Assembly (NCBI GenBank): GCA_004335735.1
Contig: QAXK01004965.1
Span: forward strand, 1-64,000
DNA from: Chlorella sp. KRBP
Taxonomy: Eukaryota; Chlorophyta; Trebouxiophyceae; Chlorellales; Chlorellaceae
Length of the DNA: 64,000 nucleotides
Reading direction: 5' to 3'
Below the pieces are notes generated by a model. That model made no database searches and was not told where the DNA came from. It worked only from the letters and a program-made list of their open reading frames with translations. Shown in pieces: positions 16,262-25,476 of the stretch (positions are counted from its first letter, which is position 1; the number at the start of each line of letters is the position of its first letter). The position numbers and the translations under genes were made by a program.

Positions 16262-16749
16262 CGCATCCGCCCGACCGGCTCGGCGCGGGTCAGGGTCGAG
16301 ATCTCGGTCGCGAAGGTCGGGTACTCGGCGGTGAGGGCCTCCCGGGTGCCGAGCTCGAAGTGCTCGGGTCGGAAGGCCGGGGCGCACCAGCAGGAGAGGA
16401 GGGTCCAGTACCCGAGGGTCGTCGCGCCCATCCACGTGTTCTTCCGGACGAGGACCTGCGCGTGCTCCTCGCCGACGTAGTTGAGGACGCCCGAGCCGCC
16501 GGGACGCAGGCGCAGCAGCGCGGCGGGGTCGCCGGCCAGCCACTGCCAGCCCTCGTCGACGGTGAGGCGGTGCATCGCCGAGAACCCGTCGGGCTGGTTG
16601 GTGAGGAGCACGGTGATGGCGTTGAGGCCCTGCGTGCGCGGACCGGCGACGTACCAGGCGCCCTCCTCGGGGATCGGGACCATCCCGAGGCGCTCGATGA
16701 CCTCCTCCGCGCTCTCGGCGGGGGGCTCGATGACCGGCAGGCTCGTCAC
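16258..16749 (-). CDS. Cupin-fold protein, DUF985 (Cupin_5) family
   Basis: The 163-residue protein has VIERLGMVPIPEEGAWY, FSAMHRL, EGWQWLAGDP, VRKNTWMGAT and a C-terminal CAPAFRPEHFELGTREALTAEYP, the order found in DUF985 proteins. The family has a beta-barrel that may bind a sugar or metal, but no accepted enzymatic role. Its GTG start overlaps the preceding amidohydrolase stop by four bases and its own stop overlaps the SDR start likewise, tying it to purine-thioether salvage. Confidence 0.85.
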   Translation of the reverse strand: MTSLPVIEPPAESAEEVIERLGMVPIPEEGAWYVAGPRTQGLNAITVLLTNQPDGFSAMHRLTVDEGWQWLAGDPAALLRLRPGGSGVLNYVGEEHAQVLVRKNTWMGATTLGYWTLLSCWCAPAFRPEHFELGTREALTAEYPTFATEISTLTRAEPVGRMR

Positions 16750-18098
16750 GACGCCCCCGCGGCGGCTCGCGCGGCCTCGCCGGCCGTGGCGCCGCGCTCG
16801 CGGGCCCGGGCGAGCAGGTCGGCGGTGTCGAGGCGGGTGCTGCGGCCGTCCCGGACGACGACCTCGCCGTCGACGAGGACGTCGGTGACGTCGGAGCGCC
16901 CGGCGGCGAAGACGAGCAGCGCGTGGACGTCGTGGACCGGCGTGAGGTGCGGGCGCTCGAGGTCGAGCAGGACGAGGTCGGCCCGCTTGCCGACCTCGAC
17001 GGACCCGACGAGGTCCCCGAGGCCGAGCGCCCGGGCGCCCTCGACCGTGGCCGCCCGCAGCACCTCGTGGGCGCTCGCGACGTCGGGTCGCCCGCTGGTC
17101 AGCCGGGCGAGCAGCGCGGCCTGGCGCATCGCCTGCCACATGTCGAGGTCGTTGGACGAGGAGCAGCCGTCGGTGCCGATGCCGAGCCGGACCCCGCTGT
17201 CGTGCACCTCCTCCCAGTGCAGCGCCCCGCTGGAGAGCTTCTGGTTCGAGCCCGCGCAGTGCGCGACCGCCCCGCCCCCGGCGGCGACGAGGGCCCGGTC
17301 CGACGCCGAGAGGTGCACCCCGTGCCCGGCGACGAAGGGCACCGTGCCGTCGAGCCAGCCGGCGTCCGAGAGCACCTCCGTGGGGCTCGCGCCGTAGCGG
17401 CCGCGGACGTCGTCGTTCTCGAACGCGTTCTCCGAGACGTGGGTCGTGAGCAGCGTGCGACGTCCGCCCCCCACCTCGCGCAGCACCCCGGCGACCTCGG
17501 CGAGGTGCTCAGGGGAGCAGGTGTACGTGGCGTGCGGCATCGCGGGCACCGGCACCTGCGGACCGCCGATGGCGTCGAGCCCCTCGGGCCAGGACCGCAT
17601 CAGGGCGATGCGCTCCTCCCAGGCGAGGCCGTCGGGGCCGGGGCCGTCCATGAAGACCGGACCGATGACGTGCCGGCTGCCGGCCGCCACGGCGCCGCGG
17701 TGTGCGGCCTCGTGGTGGAAGTACATGTCGAGCTGGGTCGTGCAGCCGCCGAGCAGCGACTCCAGCGCCCCGAGCGAGGCGCCGAGCTCGACGGTGGCGG
17801 GGTCCATCACGGCACCCTCGGCCGCCCAGACCCGGGTGAGGAAGCCCTGGAGGTCGACGTCCTCGGCGAGCCCGCGCAGCAGGGTCATCGGCAGGTGCGT
17901 GTGGAGGTTGACCAGACCCGGCATCACCAGCCGGCCGCGGGCGTCGAGCACGGTGTCGGCGTCGACCGGGGCCTCGGCCGCGGACCGCAGCTCGGTGACG
18001 GTGCCGTCCTCGACGACGACGGTGGTGTCGGTGAGGACGGTGTCGGCGTCGTCGACCGTGACGACGTACGCGGCCCCCTCGATGACGACCCGGCTCAT
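16746..18098 (-). CDS. Amidohydrolase, probable 5-methylthioadenosine/S-adenosylhomocysteine deaminase
   Basis: The 450-residue protein has the metal ligands of the cytosine/MTA deaminase group: NLHTHLPM (His66, His68), TTHVSENAFE, GHGVHLS and GIGTDGCSSSND. The opening RGRLVMPGLVNLHTH and the LTPVHDVHALLVFAA end are typical of MtaD/SsnA-type enzymes, which hydrolyse the 6-amino group of methylthioadenosine or related nucleosides. The adjacent phosphorylase makes MTA the likely substrate. The start overlaps the phosphorylase stop by four bases. Confidence 0.85.
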   Translation of the reverse strand: MSRVVIEGAAYVVTVDDADTVLTDTTVVVEDGTVTELRSAAEAPVDADTVLDARGRLVMPGLVNLHTHLPMTLLRGLAEDVDLQGFLTRVWAAEGAVMDPATVELGASLGALESLLGGCTTQLDMYFHHEAAHRGAVAAGSRHVIGPVFMDGPGPDGLAWEERIALMRSWPEGLDAIGGPQVPVPAMPHATYTCSPEHLAEVAGVLREVGGGRRTLLTTHVSENAFENDDVRGRYGASPTEVLSDAGWLDGTVPFVAGHGVHLSASDRALVAAGGGAVAHCAGSNQKLSSGALHWEEVHDSGVRLGIGTDGCSSSNDLDMWQAMRQAALLARLTSGRPDVASAHEVLRAATVEGARALGLGDLVGSVEVGKRADLVLLDLERPHLTPVHDVHALLVFAAGRSDVTDVLVDGEVVVRDGRSTRLDTADLLARARERGATAGEAARAAAGAS

Positions 18099-18889
18099 CC
18101 GGCGTCCTCCTCGTCGGTCTCGTCGGTGTCGGCGAAGGTGGCACGGGTGTGCACCAGCTCGTCGAGGACGGCGAGCACGGCGTCGCGGCTGCGGGCCAGG
18201 ACGGCGTCGATGTCGGCCATCGTGATCGGCTCGTCGACGTCGCCGACGCCGGTGCAGGGGTTGACGACCAGCGCGACGGCGGCGTAGCGCAGCCCGGCCT
18301 CGCGGGCCAGGACGACCTCGGGGACGCCGGTCATCCCCGCGACGTCGCCGCCGGCGAGGCGGGCGAGCCGGATCTCCGCGGCGGTCTCGAAGCGCGGGCC
18401 CTCGAACGCGGCGTACACCCCGCCGTCGCGCAGCGGGTGGCCGGCGGCGGAGGCCGCCTCGAGCAGCTCGCGGCGCAGCGCGGGGTGGTAGGGGGCCGTG
18501 ACGTCGACGTGGACGACGCCCTCGGGTCCGCTGCCGTCGAAGAAGGTCAGCGGGCGCTGCTTGGTGAGGTCGAGGAAGTCGTCGAGGCAGAGCAGGTCGC
18601 CGGGCACGAGCTCGGGGTCGATCGAGCCGGTGACGTTGACGGCGACGACGTCCTCGCACCCGAGGTCGGCCAGGGCGCGCAGGTTCGCGCGGTAGTTGAC
18701 GAGGTGCGGGGGCACCGAGTGGCCGGGACCGTGCCGGGTGAGGAAGACGACGGGCAGCCCGTGCCACGTGCCGCGGGTGACCCGCGCCGGGCCCCAGCGG
18801 GTGTCGACGGTCTCCTCGACCCGGTCCTCGAGCGCCTCGAGGTCGTAGAACCCGGTGCCGGCGACGACGGCGAGGGGCGGGCGGGTCAT
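18095..18889 (-). CDS. Methylthio-nucleoside phosphorylase (MTAP/MTIP family)
   Basis: The 264-residue protein belongs to the trimeric purine nucleoside phosphorylase family: VVAGTGFYDLE, LTRHGPGHSVPPHLVNYRAN (phosphate and His site), AFEGPRFETAAEI and AGMTGVPEVVLAREAG. Where human MTAP has Asp residues for the 6-amino group of adenine, this protein has VVNPCTG with Asn210, as in inosine-type phosphorylases and Pseudomonas methylthioinosine phosphorylase. The partner deaminase is encoded next. The ATG at 18889 is chosen over an in-frame ATG at 18964 that would overlap the divergent gene start. Confidence 0.88.
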   Translation of the reverse strand: MTRPPLAVVAGTGFYDLEALEDRVEETVDTRWGPARVTRGTWHGLPVVFLTRHGPGHSVPPHLVNYRANLRALADLGCEDVVAVNVTGSIDPELVPGDLLCLDDFLDLTKQRPLTFFDGSGPEGVVHVDVTAPYHPALRRELLEAASAAGHPLRDGGVYAAFEGPRFETAAEIRLARLAGGDVAGMTGVPEVVLAREAGLRYAAVALVVNPCTGVGDVDEPITMADIDAVLARSRDAVLAVLDELVHTRATFADTDETDEEDAG

Positions 18890-18962
18890 GCCCCCGCACG
18901 CTACCGGTCCGGCCGCGGGCGGGGCCACGGGACGGGCGGGTCCGGTGGCAGGATGCGACGCC

Positions 18963-20495
18963 ATGGGTCAGGTGGCGCTCGCGGCGACCGGTCCGGTCTC
19001 GCTCGCGGCCGGCCGGTCCGTGGCTCGTGCGGGGGGCAACGCGGTCGACGTCGCCGTCGCCGCGGCCCTCGCCGCGATGGCCAGCGAGCCGGGCATCGTC
19101 TCGCTCGGGGGCGGCGCGTACGTCTCGGTCTGGGCGGCGGGTGCGGACCCGGTCGTCGTCGACGGCAACGTCGAGATGCCCGGGCGCGGGCTGCCGCGCG
19201 AGGCCTTCGGTCGCGGCGTGCGCGAGGTGTACACCGAGTACGGCGGCGGCGTGACGATGTTCGCCGGCCACGGCTCGGTCGCCACCCCGCTCGCGGCCGC
19301 GGCCTGCGAGGACGCCGTCACCCGTTTCGGGGTCGCTCCCTGGGCCGAGGTCGTCGCCCCGGCGGCGGCCGCCTGCCGCGACGGCTACCGCGTGGGCGGT
19401 GCGGCCGCCCGCTACCTCGGGTTCGTCGCCGGCAGCCTCTTCGGCACCGACCCCGAGGCCCACCGCGTCGTCACCTCCGCGGAGGGAACCCCCCTGCGCG
19501 CGGGCGAGCTCGCGACGAACGGGATGCTCGCCGACGTCCTGGCGCTCGTCGCCGAGCGCGGCGCGTCCGTCCTGTCCACCGGCGAGGTCGGGCAGGCGAT
19601 GGTCGCCGACATGGCCGCGCACGACGGGCTCGTGACGGCGGCCGACGTCGAGGCAGCCGGGTGCGTCGAGCGGGTCCCGGTGCGGCGCACCGTCGGCGAC
19701 TGGGACCTCGCCCTCAACCCCCCGCCCTCGGTCGGCGGCCCGATGCTCGCCGTCATGCTCGCAGAGCTGGCCCGGCACGGTTCCTACGACTGGGCCGACG
19801 TCCTCAGGGTGCAGCAGGCGGTCCTGCGCTACCGGCTCGAGGTGCACGACGTCGCCCCCGACCTCGACGCCGCGGGCCACACGCTCCTCGCCTCGGTCGA
19901 CCGGATGGGGCTCGCCGGACTGCCGACGTCGGCCTCGACCGCCCACGTCTCGACCGTCGACGCCGACGGCCTGGCCTGCGCGGTGACGATGTCCGCGGGC
20001 TACGGAGCGGGAGTCACGGTGCCCGGCACCGGGATGCTCCTCAACAACGCGCTCGGCGAGCCCGAGCTGAACCGGCTGGGTCTGCACGCCCTGGCGCCGG
20101 GGACGCGGCTCGCGTCGAACATGGCCCCGACCACCGGGCGCACCGCCGACGGCCGGGTCATCGCCGTCGGCTCGCCGGGGGCCGACCGCATCACGACCGC
20201 CCTGATGCAGGTCCTCGGGCAGGGCTGCCTCCACGGCGCGGAGCTGCGGACGGCCATCGAGGCGCCGCGCGTCCACGTCCGCTTCGACGCCGACGGCGGC
20301 CCGGTCGTCGAGCACGAGTCCGACCCCGCCATCACCGCCGCGGTGCACGCCGCCGGCCTGCGGGCGACCGACCACGGGGCCCTCTCGATGTACTTCGGCG
20401 GGGTCGGCGCGGCCTACCGGCGCGAGGACGGCGGGCTGCTCGCGGCGGGCGACCCGCGGCGCGAGGCGGCCGTCGAGGTCGTCGGCGTCGCCTGA
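18963..20495 (+). CDS. Gamma-glutamyltransferase family protein
   Basis: The 510-residue protein has GGNAVDVAVAAALA and SLGGGAYV near the N-terminus and the autoprocessing nucleophile region ASTAHVST, with Thr326 in the T-x-H-x-S motif, followed by GTGMLLNNALGEPE and GSPGADRITTALMQVL. These are the hallmarks of Ntn hydrolases of the GGT family, which cleave themselves into two subunits and transfer or hydrolyse gamma-glutamyl groups. No signal peptide is present, unlike periplasmic GGT, so it may be a cytoplasmic relative with another amide substrate. It diverges from the phosphorylase gene across 73 bases. Confidence 0.87.
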   Translation: MGQVALAATGPVSLAAGRSVARAGGNAVDVAVAAALAAMASEPGIVSLGGGAYVSVWAAGADPVVVDGNVEMPGRGLPREAFGRGVREVYTEYGGGVTMFAGHGSVATPLAAAACEDAVTRFGVAPWAEVVAPAAAACRDGYRVGGAAARYLGFVAGSLFGTDPEAHRVVTSAEGTPLRAGELATNGMLADVLALVAERGASVLSTGEVGQAMVADMAAHDGLVTAADVEAAGCVERVPVRRTVGDWDLALNPPPSVGGPMLAVMLAELARHGSYDWADVLRVQQAVLRYRLEVHDVAPDLDAAGHTLLASVDRMGLAGLPTSASTAHVSTVDADGLACAVTMSAGYGAGVTVPGTGMLLNNALGEPELNRLGLHALAPGTRLASNMAPTTGRTADGRVIAVGSPGADRITTALMQVLGQGCLHGAELRTAIEAPRVHVRFDADGGPVVEHESDPAITAAVHAAGLRATDHGALSMYFGGVGAAYRREDGGLLAAGDPRREAAVEVVGVA

Positions 20496-20678
20496 CCGGG
20501 GATTTGTGCCCGTTTTCGAGCCCCAGTGGCGCCGAACGGGATTCCGGGGTCGGGTAAAGGGAGGGTAAGTCTTGGATCTCGTGCGTTCCTCGGCCTTCCC
20601 AAGGGCGGGTTCCCGTGGTTCCCTGTCGGCACCGATGCCCGATGCAGGCAGAGTGCATCACGGGAAGACAGGACACCG
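20496..20678 (+). other. Spacer upstream of the secreted subtilase gene
   Basis: This 183-base stretch between the GGT stop and the subtilase start has no convincing gene. A weak 6-bp inverted repeat (CCCGTT at 20509-20514 and AACGGG at 20535-20540) could end GGT transcription. GGGAAGACAGG just before the ATG may be the ribosome site. No clear promoter hexamers were identified. Confidence 0.4.
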
Positions 20679-23600
20679 ATGAGACACCCCCTCCACCGAA
20701 GGTCTGCGCGCGTCGCGCTCGCGGGCCTCGCAGCAGCAGCCCTCACCACCGGGTCGCTCGGGGCGGCCACCGCCGCCGGAGCCGACCGCAGTGACCCGAG
20801 GGCCCCGCTCGAGAAGGCCCCGCAGGCCACCCTCCAGAAGCAGGAGGTCAAGGAGCCGACGAAGAGCCCGACCGAGCGCAAGCTGGGCCAGCACGACGTC
20901 GAGCTCCTCGAGAAGGCGCAGACCAAGGGCACCAAGCGGGTCACCCTGATCCTCGCCGTCGAGAAGGGCACGACCCAGTCCGTCGCGGACTCCATCCGCG
21001 CGCAGGGCGGCTGGGTCGGCATGACGAACGACAAGGTCGGCTACGTCCGGGCCAGCGTCCCCACCGGCGCCGTCGCGAAGGTCGCGGCCCTCTCCAAGGT
21101 CGACGCCGTCGACCTCGACGAGACCGTGAAGCTCCCCGCCCCGGCCGCCGAGGGCAAGGGCGCCAAGGGCAAGACCTACCCGGGCCCGGGCAAGAGCACC
21201 CCGAACGCCAACCCGTACATGCCGACCGACGAGACCGGCTCGGTGGACTTCAAGAAGTCCAACCCCCGCTGGGACGGCCGCGGCGTGACCATCGGTGTCC
21301 TGGACTCCGGTGTCGACCTCGACCACCCGGCGCTGCAGAAGACGAGCACCGGCGAGCGCAAGATCACCGACTGGGTCACCGCCACCGACCCGCTGCTCGA
21401 CGGCGACGCCACGTGGCGCGCGATGCTCACCCCGGTCTCCGGCCCGAGCTTCACCTACCAGGGCGCGACGTGGACGGCCCCCGCGGGCAGCTACCTCGTC
21501 AACCGCTTCTCGGAGTCGATCACCGCGGGCAGCGAGCCCGGTGGCGACGTCAACCGCGACGGCGACACGACCGACGTCTTCGGTGTCCTCTACGACCCGA
21601 AGACGCACGACGTCTGGGTCGACGCGAACCAGGACCGCACCTTCTCGGCCGACGAGAAGATGCGCCCCTACCGCGAGAACGGCCAGTACGGCCACTTCGG
21701 CACGGACGACCCCGCGACCGCGATCGTCGAGCGGATGCCGTTCACGGTCGAGTACCGCGAGGACGTCGACCTCACCCCGGCCGGGCTCCCCGGCCAGAAG
21801 GCCGACTTCGTCAACATCGGCATCGTCGAGGACGCCCACGGCTCGCACGTCGCGGGCATCGCGGCCGGCCACAGCCTGTTCGGCGGGAAGATGGACGGCC
21901 AGGCGCCCGGCGCCAAGGTCGTCTCCTCGCGCGCCTGCACCTGGGGCGGCGGCTGCACGAACGCGGCGCTGACCGACGGCATGGTCGACCTCGTCGCCAA
22001 CCGCGGTGTCGACGTCGTCAACATGTCGATCGGCGGCCTGCCGGCCCTCAACGACGGCAACAACGCCCGGGCCGAGCTCTACGACCGGCTCATCGACGTC
22101 TACGGCGTCCAGCTCTTCATCTCCGCCGGCAACAGCGGCGCGGGCATCAACACGATCGGCGACCCGTCCGTGGCCACCGACGTCGTGAGCGTCGCGTCCT
22201 CGGTGAGCAAGGAGACCTGGGCGGCCAACTACGGCTCGGCCGTGTCCAGCAAGCTCGCCCTGCACAACTACTCCTCGCGCGGCCCGCGCGAGGACGGCGG
22301 CTTCAAGCCCAACGTCATGGCGCCCGGCTCGGCCATCTCGACCGTGCCCCAGTGGCTCAAGCAGCCCGACCTCGCCGAGGCCGGCTACACCCTGCCCGTC
22401 GGCTACGCGATGTTCAACGGCACCTCGATGGCCTCCCCGCAGGCCGCCGGCTCCGCCGCGCTCCTGCTCTCGGCCGGGTTCCAGAGCGGGACCCCGATCA
22501 CGCCGAAGCAGCTGCGCGAGTCGATCTACACCTCGGCCGACTACCAGAAGTCGCTCGAGGCCGCGGGCCAGGGCACCGGTCAGCTCGACGTCCCCGGTGC
22601 GTGGAAGCTCCTGCGCAAGAACCCGAAGACGGTCGACTACACGGCCTCGGCCGACGTCTGCACCGCGCTGTCGGACTTCCTCGCCACCCCCGGCAAGGGC
22701 ACCGGCCTCTACAACGACTGCGCCGCCGGCAAGGGTGGCCAGAGCGTCGGTGAGAGCCGGACGTACCCGGTGAAGGTGACCCGCACGACGGGCGCCTCGG
22801 GCGCGGTCCGGCACACGGTCCGCATCGTCGGCAACGACGGGACCTTCTCGGCGCCGTCCTCGGTGAGCCTCCGCCAGGGCCAGCCGGTCGACGTCGCCGT
22901 CAAGGCCCGCGCGAAGTCCGGCGGGCTGCACTCGGCGATCCTCGAGATCGACGACCCGAAGACGCCGCTCGTCGACCACCGCGTGATGCTCGCGGTCGTC
23001 GTCTCCACCGACCTCGCGGCGCCGTCCTACTCGACGACGACGACGGGCTCGGTGGAGCGCAACCTCTTCCAGCGCGTGTTCGTCACCGTCCCCGAGGGCA
23101 CCAAGGCCCTCCAGGTCAACCTGTCGGGCATCGCCACGAAGAGCCAGGTCCGCTGGGTCGCGTTCAACCCGTACGGCGTGCCGGTCGACAGCACCGCCAC
23201 CACCCAGTGCTACACGAACTTCAGCGACGTCGCGGCCTGCAAGCCGAGCTCGCGCGCCTACGCCAACCCGATCCCGGGCGTGTGGGAGCTGATCGTGGAG
23301 TCGCGGCGTACCTCGCCGTTCCTGGACAACCCGTTCAAGGTCACGGCGGCCGTCCAGGGCGTCACGGTCGACCCGAGCATCCAGACGGTCGAGGCGACCA
23401 CCGGCCAGGCGACCCCGGTCACCTGGAAGGTCCGCAACGACTTCGGTCCGGTGACCGTGACCCCGAAGGGCGGGCCCCTCGGGTCCGCGCACGCGGAGCG
23501 CGCCACCATCGCCGAGGGCGACCAGCTCGAGTACGAGGTCGTCGTGCCGGCCGGGGCCACCCGCCTCGACGCCGTCATCGGCAACACCTCCGACCTCGGG

Positions 23601-23987
23601 GCCGACCTCGACCTCACGGTCTTCGGGCCGACGGGTGCCCAGGTCGGGCAGTCTGCCGACGGTGACTCCGAGGAGGCGGTCTCGATCGCCAACCCGGCGG
23701 CCGGCACCTACACGGTCGTCGTCGACGGCTACGCGGTGCCCGCGGGCACGACGCAGCTCGACTACCGCGACGTGTTCTTCTCGCCGGCGCTCGGCACCCT
23801 CGCGGTGCCGTCCGGCGCGGTGACGCTCGCCGGTGGCCAGACCGCGACGGTCACGGGCTCGATCACCCCGCAGGCGGCGGCCGCGTCCGGTCGTCAGCTC
23901 TTCGGCGAGATGAGCGTCGTCTCGTCCGAGGGCGCGGTGCTCGGCACCGGCTCGGTGCTCGTCGGCGGGACCCCCGCCACGAGCTGA
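20679..23987 (+). CDS. Large secreted S8 (subtilisin-like) serine protease
   Basis: The 1102-residue protein has a signal peptide (about residues 1-33), an inhibitor-like propeptide, and a catalytic domain with VLDSGVD (Asp209), AHGSHVAG (His387), the oxyanion region SAGNSG and NGTSMASP (Ser583). Between Asp and His is a 178-residue insertion with two calcium-loop-like segments, DVNRDGDTTD from 290 and DANQDRTFSADE from 315. The C-terminal 400 residues are beta-rich, ending with a PPC-like domain (DLDLTVFGPTGAQV...GTYTVVVDGYAV). It should be an extracellular protease. A strong hairpin follows. Confidence 0.94.
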   Translation: MRHPLHRRSARVALAGLAAAALTTGSLGAATAAGADRSDPRAPLEKAPQATLQKQEVKEPTKSPTERKLGQHDVELLEKAQTKGTKRVTLILAVEKGTTQSVADSIRAQGGWVGMTNDKVGYVRASVPTGAVAKVAALSKVDAVDLDETVKLPAPAAEGKGAKGKTYPGPGKSTPNANPYMPTDETGSVDFKKSNPRWDGRGVTIGVLDSGVDLDHPALQKTSTGERKITDWVTATDPLLDGDATWRAMLTPVSGPSFTYQGATWTAPAGSYLVNRFSESITAGSEPGGDVNRDGDTTDVFGVLYDPKTHDVWVDANQDRTFSADEKMRPYRENGQYGHFGTDDPATAIVERMPFTVEYREDVDLTPAGLPGQKADFVNIGIVEDAHGSHVAGIAAGHSLFGGKMDGQAPGAKVVSSRACTWGGGCTNAALTDGMVDLVANRGVDVVNMSIGGLPALNDGNNARAELYDRLIDVYGVQLFISAGNSGAGINTIGDPSVATDVVSVASSVSKETWAANYGSAVSSKLALHNYSSRGPREDGGFKPNVMAPGSAISTVPQWLKQPDLAEAGYTLPVGYAMFNGTSMASPQAAGSAALLLSAGFQSGTPITPKQLRESIYTSADYQKSLEAAGQGTGQLDVPGAWKLLRKNPKTVDYTASADVCTALSDFLATPGKGTGLYNDCAAGKGGQSVGESRTYPVKVTRTTGASGAVRHTVRIVGNDGTFSAPSSVSLRQGQPVDVAVKARAKSGGLHSAILEIDDPKTPLVDHRVMLAVVVSTDLAAPSYSTTTTGSVERNLFQRVFVTVPEGTKALQVNLSGIATKSQVRWVAFNPYGVPVDSTATTQCYTNFSDVAACKPSSRAYANPIPGVWELIVESRRTSPFLDNPFKVTAAVQGVTVDPSIQTVEATTGQATPVTWKVRNDFGPVTVTPKGGPLGSAHAERATIAEGDQLEYEVVVPAGATRLDAVIGNTSDLGADLDLTVFGPTGAQVGQSADGDSEEAVSIANPAAGTYTVVVDGYAVPAGTTQLDYRDVFFSPALGTLAVPSGAVTLAGGQTATVTGSITPQAAAASGRQLFGEMSVVSSEGAVLGTGSVLVGGTPATS

Positions 23988-24003
23988 CGCACCATCCCCG
24001 AGG

Positions 24004-24035
24004 GGGCCCCGCCGGCGACCGCGCCGGCGGGGCCC
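24004..24035 (+). terminator. Terminator of the subtilase gene
   Basis: GGGCCCCGCCGGCG at 24004-24017 is complementary to 24022-24035, a 14-bp GC stem with a four-base ACCG loop, starting 16 bases after the stop codon. It separates the protease from the MATE gene downstream. Confidence 0.8.
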
Positions 24036-24099
24036 TCCGCCGTCTCACCGCCGCGGGGCGCCCCGCGCAGCCGTGGCCGGCGCGTGCGAGAGTGCCCGG

Positions 24100-25458
24100 G
24101 TGAGCGCGAGCACGACGGACGGCCAGCACCGGGAGGTCCTGCGCCTCGCGCTCCCCGCCTTCCTCGCGCTCGTCGCCGAGCCGCTCTTCCTGCTCGTCGA
24201 CTCGGCCATCGTGGGTCGGCTCGGGGTGGAGCCGCTCGCCGGCCTGGGCGTCGCCAGCGCCGTGCTGCTCACCGCCGCCAACGTCTTCGTCTTCCTCGCC
24301 TACGGCACGACGAGCGTCGTCGCCCGCCAGCTGGGCGCCGGATCGCGCCCCGGTGCGATCGCGGCGGGCATCGACGGTACCTGGCTCGCCGTCGGCCTCG
24401 GCGCGCTGACGACGCTGCTCGTGGCGGTCGGCGCGGGCCCGCTGGCCGGTCTCTTCGGCGCCTCCCCGGCGGTCCTCGAGGAGGCCACCACCTACCTGCG
24501 TGTCTCGGCCTTCGGCCTGCCGGCGATGCTCGTCGTCCTCGCGACGACCGGCGTCCTGCGCGGCCTGCAGGACACCCGCACCCCGTTGCTCGCCGCCCTC
24601 GGCGGGTTCACCGCCAACGGCCTCCTCAACGTGTGGTTCGTGCACGGGCTCGGCTGGGGCATCGCGGGATCCGCGTGGGGGACGGTCATCGCGCAGTACG
24701 GGATGGCCGCCGCGCTCGTCGTCGTCCTCGTCCGGGAGGCCGGCCGGACGGGCGTCCGGCTGCGGGCCCACCCCGGGCGTGTCCTCGCCGCCGCCCGCGA
24801 CGGCGTGCCGCTCCTCGTGCGCACCCTCGCCCTGCGCGGCGTCCTCCTCGTGACCACCTGGGTCGCGGCCGGGCTCGGGGACGTGCCGCTCGCCGGCTAC
24901 CAGGTGACCGCCACGATCTGGTCCTTCCTCACCTTCGCCCTCGACGCACTGGCCATCGCGGCGCAGGCCATCACCGGGCGCGCGCTCGGCGCCGGGGACC
25001 TCGCGACCACGCGGGCCGCGACCCGGCTCATGGTGCGCTGGGGGATCCTCGGCGGCGTCGTCCTCGGGCTCGTCGTCCTGCTCGTCCGACCCTGGGTCGG
25101 GCCGCTGTTCACCCCCGACGCGGGCGTCCAGGCCGCGGTCGCCGCCGGGCTCGTCGTCGTCGCGTTCGGCCAGCCGCTCTCCGGCTTCGTCTTCGTCGTC
25201 GACGGCGTGCTCATCGGGGCGGGGGACGGTCGCTGGCTCGCCGGGGCGATGCTCGCGACGCTCGCGGCCTACCTCCCCGTCATCCTCGCGGTGCACCTCG
25301 CGGGCGACTGGCTGCTCCAGGGGGGCTCTGCCCGAGGGCAGTCCGACGCCGTGACGTGGCTGTGGATCGCCTTCACCGTCTTCATGTCGGTGCGCGGCAC
25401 GCTGATGTGGCTGCGCGTGCGGACCGACCGCTGGATGGTCGTCGGCGCCACCCGCTGA
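24100..25458 (+). CDS. MATE family efflux transporter (DinF-like)
   Basis: The 452-residue protein has twelve predicted membrane segments in two halves. EPLFLLVDSAIVGRLG near the N-terminus, TGVLRGLQDTRTPLLAALGGFTANGLLNVWFVHGLGWGIAGSAWGT (quoted here only as landmarks TGVLRGLQDT and GIAGSAWGT) and ALAIAAQAITGRALGAG are MATE features, closest to the DinF branch. It exports organic cations in exchange for H+ or Na+. The GTG at 24100 is chosen because the hydrophobic core starts soon after; an in-frame GTG at 24073 is possible. Confidence 0.9.
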   Translation: MSASTTDGQHREVLRLALPAFLALVAEPLFLLVDSAIVGRLGVEPLAGLGVASAVLLTAANVFVFLAYGTTSVVARQLGAGSRPGAIAAGIDGTWLAVGLGALTTLLVAVGAGPLAGLFGASPAVLEEATTYLRVSAFGLPAMLVVLATTGVLRGLQDTRTPLLAALGGFTANGLLNVWFVHGLGWGIAGSAWGTVIAQYGMAAALVVVLVREAGRTGVRLRAHPGRVLAAARDGVPLLVRTLALRGVLLVTTWVAAGLGDVPLAGYQVTATIWSFLTFALDALAIAAQAITGRALGAGDLATTRAATRLMVRWGILGGVVLGLVVLLVRPWVGPLFTPDAGVQAAVAAGLVVVAFGQPLSGFVFVVDGVLIGAGDGRWLAGAMLATLAAYLPVILAVHLAGDWLLQGGSARGQSDAVTWLWIAFTVFMSVRGTLMWLRVRTDRWMVVGATR

Positions 25459-25476
25459 GGGGCGCGGCGCTCGGCA

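Noticed and set aside
20658..23492. 944-codon minus-strand frame opposite the subtilase
   Set aside because: The subtilase has the complete catalytic triad and signal peptide; the antisense frame is low-complexity Arg/Asp/Gly.
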